Below, one piece after another: positions 22,156-33,819 of a stretch of DNA of 64,000 nt (positions are counted from its first letter, which is position 1; each line of letters starts with the position of its first letter). The stretch covers positions 124,634,226-124,698,225 of the forward strand of contig NC_088780.1 of NCBI RefSeq assembly GCF_958450345.1. The letters run 5' to 3'. The notes beneath the pieces are model-generated. The model was not told where the DNA came from, made no database searches, and saw nothing but the letters and a program-made list of their open reading frames with translations. This DNA comes from Calliphora vicina (Eukaryota > Arthropoda > Insecta > Diptera > Calliphoridae). The position numbers and the translations under genes are program-made.

Positions 22156-23657
22156 TTGTATTAATACTTAGTATGTTCTATGTTTTTAACATATTTTAAT
22201 GACTGTTGTAATACTTCAAGATGTTTTAAAAAATGGACAATATTTTGAATAAATTTCTACTTGTACTACTAGAAATATTTACCAACTAGGCCACAAATGG
22301 AATACAGAAATTATTATTGAAACTAGACCACTTAGAAATCGCTCTCAGTTAATAACACAATACATCGTACTCACATACATTTTATGCTAAAACTTGTGCT
22401 ACTTACCATAAGCAATATTTAAGCTCTTAATATGAAAATTATAATAACAAAATTTGTAGACAAAATAAATAAAACACATTGCTAATGTGAAAGGAAACAG
22501 GATATTCCCGAGATTCGAGTTTCTAACAAGCCAGAAAAAAGCCAAAAAAAATCTTTGGCAATATTTTATTTTGTTTTTTGTTTTTTCAAACAATATTTGC
22601 CTTTATACCAATATAATGTAAAACGAGAAAAAAGAGATTTGTAATATTAATTTGCATGAAAAATTCATAAATAACATACACGAATATTTTAAAAAACCAA
22701 ATTGTGAATAATAAAATAAAGAAAATGAAGAACAAAAAAAAAAAAACAACAACACACTGAATTGAAAAACGTTGCATACAATAATACAAGACAAGACGTA
22801 CAGCAACAACAAGATTTCCATGTTCAGAGAATAGGGCAACAAAAAGCAATAAGTCATCAGGGCAACAACACAATAACAACAACCAAAATAATAAAAATAA
22901 AACCAACAACACTATAGTACAAAACGAAAAGTCACTAACCCCATAATAAAACTTATAGATACAAACATCTACCAACAACAAAAAGTTTAGAAATTCATGG
23001 ATTCATTCTTTCATTCATTCAGTCAGTCGTTCTCACTGCATGCAGACGTTGCCAAATAAGTACAAAACAGTTCAAATAAATGTAACAGCAGCTAATTTTT
23101 TAAAATAAAAAAAGAGAACTGCAAACATGACTGGAGTTTTCTTCTTTGTACTTTTAAGAATGAATAATATGTAAGTAAATATATCGCAGGAGTACATCAA
23201 TTTTTTTTAACAATTTGTTGTGACAAACACAAATTTGACAGAGATTGTGGATTCGAAATTATTCAGGTGATTTTGTAGGAATAATTAAAGAAATTTGTTA
23301 TCATAAAAATACTAAGACTTCAAATAAATTTCACAAGTGCCTAATCTATGATATAAGGCTTTTTGATGAAAACCCCTTCACATTGATGCCAACTATATAC
23401 ATACATATACTACAACTGAGAGCCAAAAATCAAATTATGTTGTAAAAATCTAATTCATGAAAATGTAGTGCCATGCATTTTGCTTATTTACATTGGGGAT
23501 TAATCGCAGTGATTTTATTTATATTTTCTTCTAAAATTGCGCATTTAATTGTGCCATGCAACTTTTAATAATCATTTTTGACAACTAACAACAATTTAAT
23601 CATAAAAAATCCCCAACAATCACAAGCCTTGTGACATCGTGTAACTTGTCCTACTTA
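22156..23657. other. No gene seen; (AAC)n-rich stretch
   Basis: The 131-codon minus-strand frame at 22586-22981 is a translation of AAC/AAAC-rich low-complexity DNA (runs of F, L, V, C) and is not supported as a gene. ATTCATTC runs lie near 23000-23030. Confidence 0.55.
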
Positions 23658-23662
23658 CTCCG

Positions 23663-24939
23663 CACTGTGGTTCCAAATCAAAATCTAGGTGGACAAAATT
23701 ATGAAAATAGATATCTTCAGAATTTGGAAAAACAAAGTTTTTTCGGAAGCTGACAATCTGATCTCCTCCAATACAAATGGGTCTTTCAATTGGACATTTC
23801 GTTTTCTCAACAGAAACGCCAGAAGTTCAACAAATTTTGAATCATATTTTCGTTAATTTTTTTTGAATATTTTACTGCTTTACTAAATTAGATATATCTT
23901 AATTGTTTTACCATATAGAAATTCATACTTCAAAACATAGATAAAAATTACTATAGGCTTTTATTAGGTGTATATCTTATATCTATGGGCCTCTCCATTT
24001 TCCTGTTATAGTCCTTTCAACTTGGGTCTCAAATATACTGATATTTTTATACCCAGACCACCGAGAGTATAATGCGTTTGTGCAGATGTTTGTAACGCCC
24101 AAAAATATTAGTCTAACACCCACCTTAAAGTATACCGATCGACTTCACTTTCTGAGTCTATTAAACGATGTCCGTCCGTCCGTCTGGTCGGCTGGCTGGC
24201 GCAGAGTACAGGACGCAATTTTGAAGATATTTCGATGAAATTTGGTACATATTATTTTTTCGGCTCAAGGACCAAGCCTGTTGAAACTGGCTGGAATCGG
24301 TCCATTATTTCACCTAGCCCCATACAAATGTCCTCCCGAAATTGGACTTTATCGGTCATAAATGTTTAATTTATATTTGTATCTCCACAAATTCTGCTCC
24401 AAATAAGTTTTATATATACAAAATTCATGTCACCAAACTTTTGTTACGATCGGTCCATAATTAGTCATAGCTCCCATATAGACCCGCTTCCGAAAATCAC
24501 TTTAACGTGCATAAATCGCTTAAAAATGTTGGTATACACACAAAATTCAACATATTAACTTTAATATAGACATAAATCACACGACATAATTTCATGGTGA
24601 TCGGTCCATAATTGGTCATAGCCCCCATATAAGGCCCACTTCCGAAAATCATTCAAAAATATAAATTATTGAAATTTTAAATGAAAAATGTTTTTACTCT
24701 TGTATTTAGTGTAGGGTATTATATGGTCGGGCTTGACCGACCATACTTCCTTACTTGTTTTTTTCTAAGAATCTTATATAGCTTGCCAAAAAAAAAAAAA
24801 GACCGCCAGCACCGGCCGAAGTACTTTTTTTTTAATTTTTACGGAATGGAGTTTACCAATCTATATAAAATCTACCAATCTATATAAAAAGACCGCCAAA
24901 TAATTTTGTCCACCTAGATTTTGATTTGGAACCACAGTG
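23663..24939. mobile_element. CACTGTGG-ended DNA element E, copy 2
   Basis: Begins CACTGTGGTTCCAAATCAAA and ends TTTGATTTGGAACCACAGTG; the inverted repeat extends about 40 bp through GGTGGACAAAATTAT. It is flanked by a perfect CTCCG duplication (23658-23662 and 24940-24944). A dispersed repeat G (24053-24760) is nested inside, and the copy carries no transposase. Transib-like termini are inferred. Confidence 0.88.
24053..24760 (+). repeat. Dispersed repeat G copy 2, near full length
   Basis: Starts TTTTTATACCCAGACCACC with GAGAGTATAATGCGTTTGTG. It contains CGATGTCCGTCCGTCCGTCT, GGACTTTATCGGTCATAAAT and two GATCGGTCCATAATTAGTCA-type blocks. It ends GGTCGGGCTTGACCGACCAT then ACTTCCTTACTTGTTTTT. 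The 68-codon frame at 24681 is a translation of the repeat end. Confidence 0.85.
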
Positions 24940-24980
24940 CTCCGTTTGCTTCTCTACATTTCTAGCTACATTTTCTACAT

Positions 24981-25985
24981 TTCTATGTTCGAATAAAATG
25001 AATAATTCGAATAAGATATTTTAACTTGTTCGAATAATTCGATCACACGTTTTTAAAAAAGTAAAGAATGAAGTTTTGATATAGGTTTTTTAATATTTTA
25101 TTGTTAAGGAAAAACTGCTAATGTTAAAAAACATTCTAAAACAAAGTCCACCATTAAATTTTCATCAGAAATATTCTGATCAGATTCCCTTCCGAACAAT
25201 CTACAAAACAATTGACTAGCAAAGTCTTTAGTTTCCGTTTTGGAGCTAGTCTTTCAGCTAGTTGGACATGATCCTGAATTCAAGTACAATATAAACGTAT
25301 TAAGAACTTTTTTATGTCGTTCACTAATTGGTTTTTAAAATGAGTAATTAATTATTTATAACTAATTGTATTATACCGTCAAGCTCTATCAACCATGCGG
25401 AATCATTGATTAATCAAATCTGCACAAAGTTTGGTATTATTGTCAGTGAACGTGGCTAATTTGATGTCAGGCAGTGCATGATTGACGCATTTATAAATAC
25501 ACTTATTATCATGTCCAACGATATTTAACATCATTTATAAGACGCAACAAAACGTAATTTTGCAATATTTTAATCTAAGTTAATATTTTGTTAATTAATT
25601 GCGATTCTGCTAATATTTCGCCAGCATATGTTCATGTTTAAATGCTAAAATTTCTGTTTCGAAATCAATTCTTTTTTTTTACTAAATAAAAATGTTTTAT
25701 TCGGTCCCTTTAGTTTCATTGGTTCAAGTCCTAAATTAAACATTTTGAAAGACTTGTTTTTAGAATTGTAACTTCTTGCAGTAATCTTTATATATTTAGA
25801 GAATGAGCTATCGGACCACTCATCTACAGTGGTCGAAAGACTCCCTTTATCTTTAGTTTTCTGTCGAATTTCAGAAACATAACAAGTTTTCTAAGTCATT
25901 ATTACTTATTTAAATTTGGAATCATGAAAAATTTTAAGGAATTTAATAAATTTAATTAGAATTAAATTTTTTGAAATGTTGAAAC
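24981..25985 (-). mobile_element. hAT element X, copy 1 (relic)
   Basis: The end text TTCGAATAATTCGATCACAC matches the outer element at 59229-60325. The body TCTAAGTTAATATTTTG.TTA, GGTTCAAGTCCTAAATTAAA and CGAATTTCAGAAACA also occurs at 44790-45290. Minus-strand coding traces are described in the next entry. Exact outer ends and target duplication are not clear. Confidence 0.75.
25390..25900 (-). pseudogene. hAT transposase fragment
   Basis: On the minus strand from about 25885: EIRQKTKDKGSLSTTVDEWS, DSSFSKYIKITARSYNSKNK, SFKMFNLGLEPMKLKG. This is the hAT RNase H-like segment: TVDEW(T/S) holds the first catalytic Asp, and NLGL.P follows in the family. Further on, about 25540-25430, MLNIVGHDNKCIYKCVNHAL, PDIKLA is readable and stands where the CxxH-type block of hAT transposases is expected. 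Stops and frameshifts lie between. The C-terminal dimerisation domain is not visible. Confidence 0.72.
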
Positions 25986-26445
25986 GGTACCCGCTGAAAA
26001 CTTTCGTAATGACCTAAAATACCACCAAAAAATGTTTAGCTTGTTCTAAGAAAGGCAACCCGTGCCGACTTTCGATTTAGATTTGAGGTGTATTTAAAAG
26101 GGAAAAATGCATTTTTTTTAGTTTTTGTAAAAATTTGTCCATTAAATAATTACCTTTGCCATTTCGTTTAAAAGAATCGAAAAGTGTACGTAATTGTCGT
26201 TCCAATAAGATATAAAATACAAACAATGGTTAAAAAATGTTAAAGTTATTAAAAATTCTCCAGGCCATTAACTTGTCTCAGCCCACTACAACAAGAAATG
26301 TAGGAACAAAATTAACATATTTTGTGAAATATTGAAATAAGTGCTTATTTTTATGTAAAATATATCCATATTTAAATGTGTATGAGTTTTTGTCTTCGTA
26401 GAATACCGTTAACCTATTCGCAGGTAGGACCAAAAAAATTTAATT
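25986..26445. repeat. Partial copy of foldback family F
   Basis: From about 26085 it matches 63225-63300 plus 63798-64000, and from 26163 it matches 15880-16140 of the foldback: GTGTACGTAATTGTCGTT, GTTAAAGTTATTA, CAGGCCATTAACTTGTCTCA, GAGTTTTTGTCTTCGTAG, CCGTTAACCTATTCGCAGGT. At 26168 it shows the empty GTTTAAAAGAATCG site that is occupied by a TTAA element at 63296. Confidence 0.8.
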
Positions 26446-26543
26446 TTCAAAACTCAAATTTGAGTAATAGAGTGTAGCATGCTGTATTGATGGATGCCGA
26501 TCCAAATCTCAGAATATCCTAATTTTGCATGATTCATTACAAT

Positions 26544-26577
26544 GCACGATGGGGCCAATGACAGGTTTTGAGGCAAA
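26544..26577. repeat. Inverted-repeat pair N, left arm (right arm 28565-28612)
   Basis: TGCACGATGGGGCCAATGAC then GGTTTTGAGGCA is the reverse complement of TGCCTCAAAAACTGGCCATT then GGCCCCATCGTGCA at 28565-28612. Repeat G3 lies between. The arms may bound one 2-kb element or be two copies in opposite orientation. Confidence 0.6.
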
Positions 26578-26799
26578 AAGTACTTTTTTCATGTCAACCA
26601 TTTAAAAAAAATAATAATTATATATATAATTAAATATAAAATATAAATATAAAAAATAATTTTATATTTAACACTTTGAAACACACGAATATTAAAAAAT
26701 TAAAGTCAGGTGGCAACACATGACGACATGCCGAGCTGCCAAAGTTTTTTTTTGCTTTGCTACATTTTCTGACATTCAATCATAATAGGTCTGTTCATT

Positions 26800-27230
26800 T
26801 ACTTTCCCAGTAAATACTTGCAACGAGAGAATAAAATCAAAATTTACAAAATTACTCTCTTAAATTCTCAAAAATAGTAAAAAGTAAATGAACGCTTTTT
26901 CAGTAGCAATTGTTTTATACACACAATTTTCTTATTTTATTTCTTTTAAAATGTATAAATAAATACATTTTCTTCAATTTTATTGAAAATTCTTTTTTTT
27001 TACATTTTTTCAGCACTAAAATAAAATTGTTAATAAATAAACAATAACAGAAAACATATGAAATATAAGCTGCTAACTATTACGAGTTCAAAATAGAACT
27101 TGTAATAGTTTGCAACGAGAGAACACTCTCCAAAATTTATACGCTCTTGATTTTTTCTCTACTTGCAAGTTTTTTGAGTTAATGAATGCTTTTCCAGTAA
27201 CAATTGTTACTAACTAGTAACAACTTTTAG
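26800..27230. repeat. Two diverged direct copies of a 130-bp unit
   Basis: TTGCAACGAGAGAA occurs at about 26818 and 27109. AATGAACGCTTTTTCAGTAG at about 26887 is echoed by AATGAATGCTTTTCCAGTAA at 27181, each followed by CAATTGTT. No coding. Confidence 0.6.
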
Positions 27231-27563
27231 TTATTGAACAAAGCTAATGAAACAACAAAGGAATTTTAGTCGTCAAACAAAAACTTTTAAGTTTATAAAA
27301 ATTTTGTAAAATGGAAAACACTTGTAAATGTATGTAAATTAAAAAGATATAAAAATTTAAAAAAAAGTTAGATGTGGTAAATAATTTTTTGTGTCAACTT
27401 GTGTTGTCTTTTTTGTGAAGTTTTTGCTGTTTATCCGAGCGTATCCGTGAAACAATTTATATGTGGAGATAGGTAATAATGTCTACTATAAATTTTTGGA
27501 AAAACCATCTGCCGTTGTTTATTAAAATTTATTTCCAGGTAGCGTATAACTTAAAAATTTGGA

Positions 27564-28290
27564 TTTTTATACCCAAAACCTCTATAGTGGAGAGGGTATA
27601 ATGGGTTAGTGCTGATGTTTATAACGCGCAAAAATATTGTCCCAACACCCACCTTATGGTATACCAATCTGCTCAGGATTAAGCGATGTCCGTCCGTCCG
27701 TCTGTCCTTCTGTTAATGTATACCTTGTAATCAAACTACAGGTTGTAATTATAAAGCTAATTGGACAAAATTTGGTACAAGCTTTTCTCTTATCCCAGGG
27801 ACAAAGCCTATTGACTATGGTTAGAATCGGTTCATTATTTCTCCTAGCCCCCATACGATTGCCCTATCTGAAAATAGTTAGGCTCTCATAAAAATCTTAG
27901 TTGGATATCTATCCAAACCAAATTCAGCACAAATAAGTTTTATATAAGCCGAAATCGCACCACCATAAGCCGAAATCGCATCCATATAAGACCCACTTCC
28001 GAAAATCACTTTAACCAGCATACATCTCTTAAAAATGTGGGTATTCCATTAAAATTCAATACAAATAAGTTATATAGATACAAAATCATGTCACCAAATT
28101 TTATAACGATCTGTCCATAATTAATCATAGCTCCCATATAAGGCCCACTTCCAAAAATCACTTTAATGAGCATTACAGATGTTCGTATTAAAATAAAATT
28201 CAACACAAATAAGTTTCATATACACAGAAAACATGCCACCTAATTTTAGGGCAATTTGTCCATAACTAGTGATAGCTTCTCGCTTAATTT
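27564..28290 (+). repeat. Dispersed repeat G copy 3
   Basis: Starts TTTTTATACCCAAAACCTCT with GGAGAGGGTATAATG. It contains CGATGTCCGTCCGTCCGTCT, CTTGTAATCAAACTACAGGT, TAGCCCCCATACGAT and repeated GTCCATAATTAATCATAGCT / CCCATATAAGGCCCACTTCC blocks. The hairpin end seen in G2 and G5 is missing. The 84-codon frame at 27637 is a translation of the repeat. Confidence 0.82.
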
Positions 28291-28299
28291 CAAGATCCA

Positions 28300-29025
28300 C
28301 ATATCGCCATGCATATATCTCCTGTCAGGAGAGTGGGTGTGGCAGTAGACAGATTGACTTGAAATGTTTACTAAAGTCTTTGGTGAGCATTTATGTGACC
28401 TAATTGAAAGTCAGAAACTTATTATTTTCCAGTGATCTGCATACGCAGTTGCACTTTAATCCACCTACTGGAAATGGACACTGGCACTGTCCGATTGACT
28501 TAAATTTTTTACTGAAGATTTAGAAACTTCTTATTATCATCTGTACGAAATTTGAAAGGTCTAGCTGTTTCCTGTGATTTATTGCCTCAAAAACTGGCCA
28601 TTGGCCCCATCGTGCAATGGATCGCGATCCAAATATCACAATGTATATGGTGTAACGAATATTTAGCAATTTAAATTTCGAAATCAGTTTCATGTAAAAA
28701 CTCTACTTTAGATATTTTTCCAAGTAGTAAACCAATAATTACATTTTTAGTTTAAAAACCCTCCTCGTTTACGATTAAATAGCAATTCTTTAAACAATTT
28801 TGCAACAAAATATTTTTGAATCAGATTTTAAGATGTTTCTTTAAGTAAAACTGTTGCTCATTCAATCAAATATAAGTAAATTTAAGTGAAATTCCAGCAA
28901 CATTATTTTCTATCAGTTTTTTGAGATTTCTTTTTATTTATGTTCCCCCCTTCAATACATATGTTTTCGACTTTTTAAATCTATATGGTTTTATATCCTA
29001 TAAAATGTTTCCTACAACATCTGTA
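28300..29025. other. No gene seen
   Basis: Apart from the N right arm (28565-28612), AT-rich unassigned sequence. Confidence 0.4.
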
Positions 29026-29249
29026 CACAGAGAAAACAGATATATAGTAGCAAACGAATTTGTTGCCAATCGAATGATTCTGCCTTAGTGACAGAATTTT
29101 ACATTTGTGGCTACAAAATTTTGGAAAGGTTAACAAAAGTTTGGTTGCTTCAAACGAAATTCTTCTTTATCCGAAAAATTCTATGTGTGGCACCGAATCA
29201 TTCGATTGGTAACAAATTCGGTTGCTACTACAAATCTGTTTTCTCTGTG
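29026..29249. mobile_element. 224-bp MITE, CACAGAGAAAACAGAT ends
   Basis: Begins CACAGAGAAAACAGATATAT and ends ACAAATCTGTTTTCTCTGTG. The inverted repeat continues through GTAGCAAACGAATTTGTT and CCAATCGAATGATTC, about 55 bp. Flanks end and begin in TA, so a TA duplication is possible. The 67-codon frame at 29088 lies within it and is not a gene. Confidence 0.82.
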
Positions 29250-30877
29250 TATGTATTAATGTTTGGTCTGTTAGTTATTGGAATGTGTTGATAACAAGGT
29301 GTTATAGGTGGTGTGGGGTTTATTGTGGTTTGTAAAAAGACATTGACGTCTGGCGGTAGTGGTGGTGGTGGATGTCAAAAACATACTTTCGCTACGAAAT
29401 TTATAAATGTAAAATTTTGTTTATTTTCGTTTTTATCAAAAGATTTGACATGTGTTTATACATTGTATAAATATGTGTTAGATTTTGGATAACAAGCACA
29501 CATAAAGTACAATTTATTTCTTTACTTCAACATGTTTTCTATAAAAAAAAATATAAACAAAAATATTGATTATAAAAAATGACTTGTTACATTTTGGTTG
29601 AATGCTTGGTTTGACTTTAAAATTGTACTTTGTTTTATATTCTCCATTTTGTATTGAATGTACATTTTCTTTATAAATTGTTTAATTTTCTAGGAATTTA
29701 TTTGTTGATTTAGTATTTAAGTTTTTATCATTTATAAAACACATGTATTTAATCATTAAATCGTTTATTTATGTTGTAAAATTTGTAATGTACAAATTGT
29801 TTGGAATTTCTTTTATTTACTATTAAGAAATTAAACTACATTTTCTTTGAGGTTTATATGTAAGTGATTTGCAATAAAAATATTCAGTTAACTTAGACAA
29901 GAGAAATTGTTTTTAAGTATCCAGTCTTTTATTCCCATTAACATTTCTTTATCTATAATTTTGCACTTGAATCTTTTGTTGTATTTATTTCTATGTGGTT
30001 ATTTCATTGATGTGTATGAGTGTTTCATTTATCTATTCATTGCAGTTTTTATTTTGAATTGTTTTCAATATTTACATATATGAATTTCTTTGCCATTTGA
30101 AATCAAAAATACTCCCTTGACTTGGCCATTGTTGAATTGTGTTATTGGAATGACTCTATTTCTTTATTTCTTTTCATGATATTTTCGAAATATGTAATTT
30201 GCTCTGCCATAAAAATGTTGCAACAGCAAATAAGTGACTTTAATACTTATAAGTCTAGACACTATTGTTTTCTGGTAAACAAATACATTGATTTTATATT
30301 TTTCATTTCATTTCTATTCAATTATATTCCCTTCTATTAGTTGCAGTTTTATGAAATAATAAAAAAATATATACATAAGTATTGATAATACCACATAGAA
30401 AACACTTTAGTATTTGCAACATTCTATTAAAAATACACTTTTTTTAGAATTTTATATTTTCTGGTTATAAAACTGGAGAAAAGAGTACTAAGTTGCAAGG
30501 AAATTTTTAGAAAAATAAAGTAAAGATGCAATCCTTGGTTGGAGGAGTTTTAAATGTTGCATGTTATATTACTTATGACAGGGAATGATAAAAGGAATTT
30601 TCAAATTACTAGTAGTACTTACTATTTGCATATCAGCAGCTGCACAAGCGTATGAAAAATTATTTCCTAGATATAGTATATCGAAAAAAAGCTTAGATGC
30701 CTAATGATGGACAATATCATGAACGTTTTGCATAAATCTAACTGAATGTCGATGCTCAAAGATGTCTAATATTGAAACAACACGCAAAGGATACCTAATA
30801 CACATAGAATGTATTGTGTTGTTACAAGAAACAATGATAAGGAGGTAGTAGTAGTTTCAGTGGTCATTAGATCTATA
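29250..30877. other. AT-rich stretch, no gene seen
   Basis: GGTGGT-rich text near 29345-29370, then T-rich DNA. The 72-codon plus frame at 30122 is F/Y/I-rich and without motif. Confidence 0.5.
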
Positions 30878-30984
30878 AGAACTGAGATCAAAAAAACCTT
30901 AACACACGTTTTTCATTAAAACTTTTAACACAAGTATTATTTGATTTTCTTTTTGGATCAAGTTGGCTTTGTAAAGCAAGTAAA

Positions 30985-31895
30985 TAAGAGTGACGAGGAT
31001 AAATTGCGTACCAAAAATTATTAAATATTTTCAACAAAACCCAACTTGGTTCTACAAAAAGTTGGGCAAACAATCAAAGGTCTGCCGTCAAACTGATTCC
31101 AGTGTTATTAAACAGTATCGGGAGAACTTTTTCGTTGATAGAAGAAATGGTCCAAATGATATTTCTGAAGCTAATAAATAGAAAGCTTTTTCAAAAGAGC
31201 TTCCAACACAGTTCTCAGTAGCTCCGTTCTCGGACTATTTGGTACCTAAAGTTTAAGCCAATGCAGATTTAAAAACATACAAGGCTCAAAAAGTTCCTGA
31301 CAGGAACTCTGCTAAAATTTAGAGGTCAAAGACAGAGCTTAATGGATGACGAAACGTAAGTATGGAAAATTGTTCGCAGCTTCCAGGTCAATAATTTTAT
31401 GGTGCTGATGCTCGATGGAATGTTGTAGAAAAGTTTAGGACGCAAAAGCAGAAAATTTGCCCATAAAGTTCTTGGCATGGCAAGCAATATGCAGTTGCGG
31501 CAAAAGAAGCCAAACATTTGTTACAAAGGGCTCTATAAATACCGAAAATTACATCAAGAAATCTTTACAAAATAGGATGCTTCCATTCATAAGACTTCTT
31601 AATGGGTCCACTTATTTTTGGCCTGATTTGTGCATCCTGTCACTATGGTAAGCAAGGTCTTGATTGGTACAGCAACAATAATGTGGTATTTGTACCAAGA
31701 GAGACAAAGGCCAGTGAAGAGATATTGGGCTCTTCTTAAAAGAGAATTGAAGAGCACAAAAAAGGTGTCCAAAAGTGTGGTAGATTATAAACGGAGATGG
31801 ACTACCTGTTCGAACAAAGTGACAGAAAGCTCAATAAAAAGCTTAATGGAAGGGTTTCGGGAAAAGGTTCATAATATCATCAATATTGATTAGAA
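30985..31895 (+). pseudogene. DD37E-type transposase, full length but dead
   Basis: Pieces in order: SDEDKLRTK, KYFQQNPTWFYKKLGKQSKV then CRQTDSSVIKQYRENFFVDR then RNGPNDISEAN (30990-31181), KRASNTVLSSS, CGKRSQTFVTKGSINTENYI then KKSLQNRMLPFIR (31490-31600), FWPDL (second Asp, about 31616), SCHYGKQGLDWYSNNNVVFV in another phase, then RPVKRYWALLKRELKSTKKV (31708-31770) and a tail to 31893. In this last block the catalytic Glu of the family (PIE) reads PVK, so Glu is replaced by Lys. There are also multiple frameshifts and a deletion before RPVK. It cannot be active. Confidence 0.88.
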
Positions 31896-31994
31896 CTATA
31901 AAAATAATATTTTTTGTAAATTCTAATAATAATTTCAATCAAATAAAAGAAAAATCAAAAGTGAAAGTTTAGTGGTTTAATTTTTATTAACATA

Positions 31995-33730
31995 TCGTCG
32001 TCCCGAAGTTATCTTCACGTATATCACAAATTAAAAAAAAATGAGTTAAGGCCATTTTCTGGTGTAAAATTCTTAGATCTATCGATCTGTTCTTTCGGCA
32101 GGTTTATATCTCTTATAATTTCAGAGATATTGTGGAGCAATTTTGTTGTATATCCTTTTTTGCTAATAATTTAATGTGTTATGATACAATAAAAAGTGTA
32201 TGAAATTTTATAAATATAAAAATCTTGTGTTATCTTCACGTATGTGATACAAATATTTAACAAGTTTTTAAAAAAGAAAAAAATATTTTATTTTAATTAT
32301 AATAGGCATTTCGATTTCGTTCTATGCATGAATAGAATTGCCAAAACTCTCTTTCTAGCTCGTACTTATTTTAAAACATGATGATGAAAATTCGCCTTCA
32401 CTTATAGATGTTTTATAGAGTAGAGAAAATAAATTAAATTTATTATATTTTATTACTTTAATTTTGGTAAATGGAACTTCTTTAAAATTATATTGGCTAG
32501 CTAGTAACGAATAAACTTTCAAATCGGTCGGATTCCATAATTTTTAAAATGAACTTTTTGGATTGATTTTGTTGTCGAATCTAAAATGTATTAATTTTAG
32601 GAATCGTTGTATTGCACTATGTACAGTGTAAATCTCTTGAATTTGCGAATGTCCCGGCTGTGAATGTTTTTGAACAATTGTTTTTAAGTTACTCATTTTA
32701 TACAAAATGTCAAGGAAAGTAGACGATACTATTTTATTTCTGTTTTGTGGCACACTGTTTTAAATTTTTGACATTTACGATCAGTATACTCTGGCAAATC
32801 ATTATAAATATATTGATGCTTGAACAACACTATCAAATTATCCAAATGTACTTTGAAAATCAGTTATTGATTCTTAGCTTAACGGGTTTGTTAATAAACA
32901 AAATTTACAGAACCATGATCAATGATTTTTTGTTTTAAAATATGGATTACATATAACCGGGCAATATGTGATTTCAACAGGAGGCGCTACGTGCCATACG
33001 GAGACCGCAACCATCGATTTATTGAAATGCACCTGTCTATTGGCCTCCAAGGACGAGCGATTTGACATTTTCGAAGTCACTGGTTTATGCTGATAAACCA
33101 GCAATAATTGACGCCTTGCAGGCCAACATTGTTCGTGTTATTTGTGACATCAATTCAATTCCAAAGTGGTCCAAAATTGGACGTCCATAATACGCTTCAT
33201 CAAAAACAGACATGGTGGCATAATCCCGAAATCATCATGTTTTTTGAATAAAAAATTTGTTTTTGAATAAAATTTACCTTTTTGTGAATTTTTTACAATT
33301 TCAAGTTCTATCCGGATTAAAAAAACACACTTTAGAACTTGCCATAACATTTCTAGAGCGACGGGTTTATTTAATTTACTAAATACATACGTTAATTTTG
33401 AATACTGAAAGTATTACTCATTTACGTGAAGATAATTTTAGAGAAAAAAATTAGTGCAGTTTTTATTAGTACTTTCTCACGTACATATGTGCCATAAATT
33501 AATAAATATTTCGTAAAAAGTGGCTAAAAATGCCAATAACTTGAAAAATTTCCTTCATGACTTTGGAAATTTTTACACTAATCGATGTAGAATTTCAAGC
33601 ACTACATAATACAGAAACATCGAACCACATTTTTCGACCCAATTTTTTTTATATAAATCGTTAAAACTTTAAATTCAATTTCCCAAAAAAAATTTTTTTG
33701 GACTTACGTGAAGATAACTTCGGGCGACGA
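31995..33730. mobile_element. Nested TA-target element, TCGTCG.CCGAAGTTATC ends
   Basis: Left TCGTCGTCCCGAAGTTATCT, right reverse complement TCGTCGCCCGAAGTTATCTT, both followed by CACGTA; TA on each side (31993-31994, 33731-33732). It sits in the 3' UTR of the DD37E element. CTTCACGTATGTGATAC at 32233, GTTATCTTCACGTAT at 32018 and TACGTGAAGATAA at 33422 repeat the terminal motif inside. It holds a mariner-like transposase remnant at 32960-33245. Confidence 0.87.
32960..33245 (+). pseudogene. Mariner-like transposase C-terminal fragment
   Basis: The first readable block is GGATCHTETATIDLLKCTCL (about 32979-33040), the second-catalytic-Asp region. The usual DGATCHT Asp is Gly here. After a gap over the SCDLTP region it continues in other phases with KPAIIDALQANIVRVICDIN (about 33098-33155), SKVVQNWTS (about 33160) and FIKNRHGG..PEI (about 33198-33240), the typical C-terminal end of this ITm lineage. 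It probably belongs to the 31995-33730 element, which would make that element a decayed autonomous copy. Confidence 0.78.
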
Positions 33731-33819
33731 TATATGTATGTTATGATTTTTGCGATCTCAGTCCTTACCTATATAATCTTTAAATATAGCTTTAAATCGG
33801 AAGAGACTTTGTTGGAAAA

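Larger units (their letters stand above)
30878..33765 (+). mobile_element. DD37E-type Tc1/mariner transposon with nested insertion
   Basis: The ends AGAACTGAGATC (30878) and GATCTCAGTCCT (33765) form an inverted repeat flanked by TA at 30876-30877 and 33766-33767. It encodes a degraded transposase at 30985-31895. A second TA-target element occupies 31995-33730, leaving only about 35 bp of the host element on its right. Without the insertion it would be about 1.15 kb, a normal Tc1/mariner size. Confidence 0.88.

Noticed and set aside
22586..22981. 131-codon minus-strand frame, hydrophobic
   Set aside because: Translation of AAC/AAAC-rich low-complexity DNA giving F/L/V/C runs; no domain, and overlapping frames of the same kind exist.
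27637..27891. 84-codon plus-strand frame
   Set aside because: Translation of dispersed repeat G3; the same text in G2 and G5 is not open.
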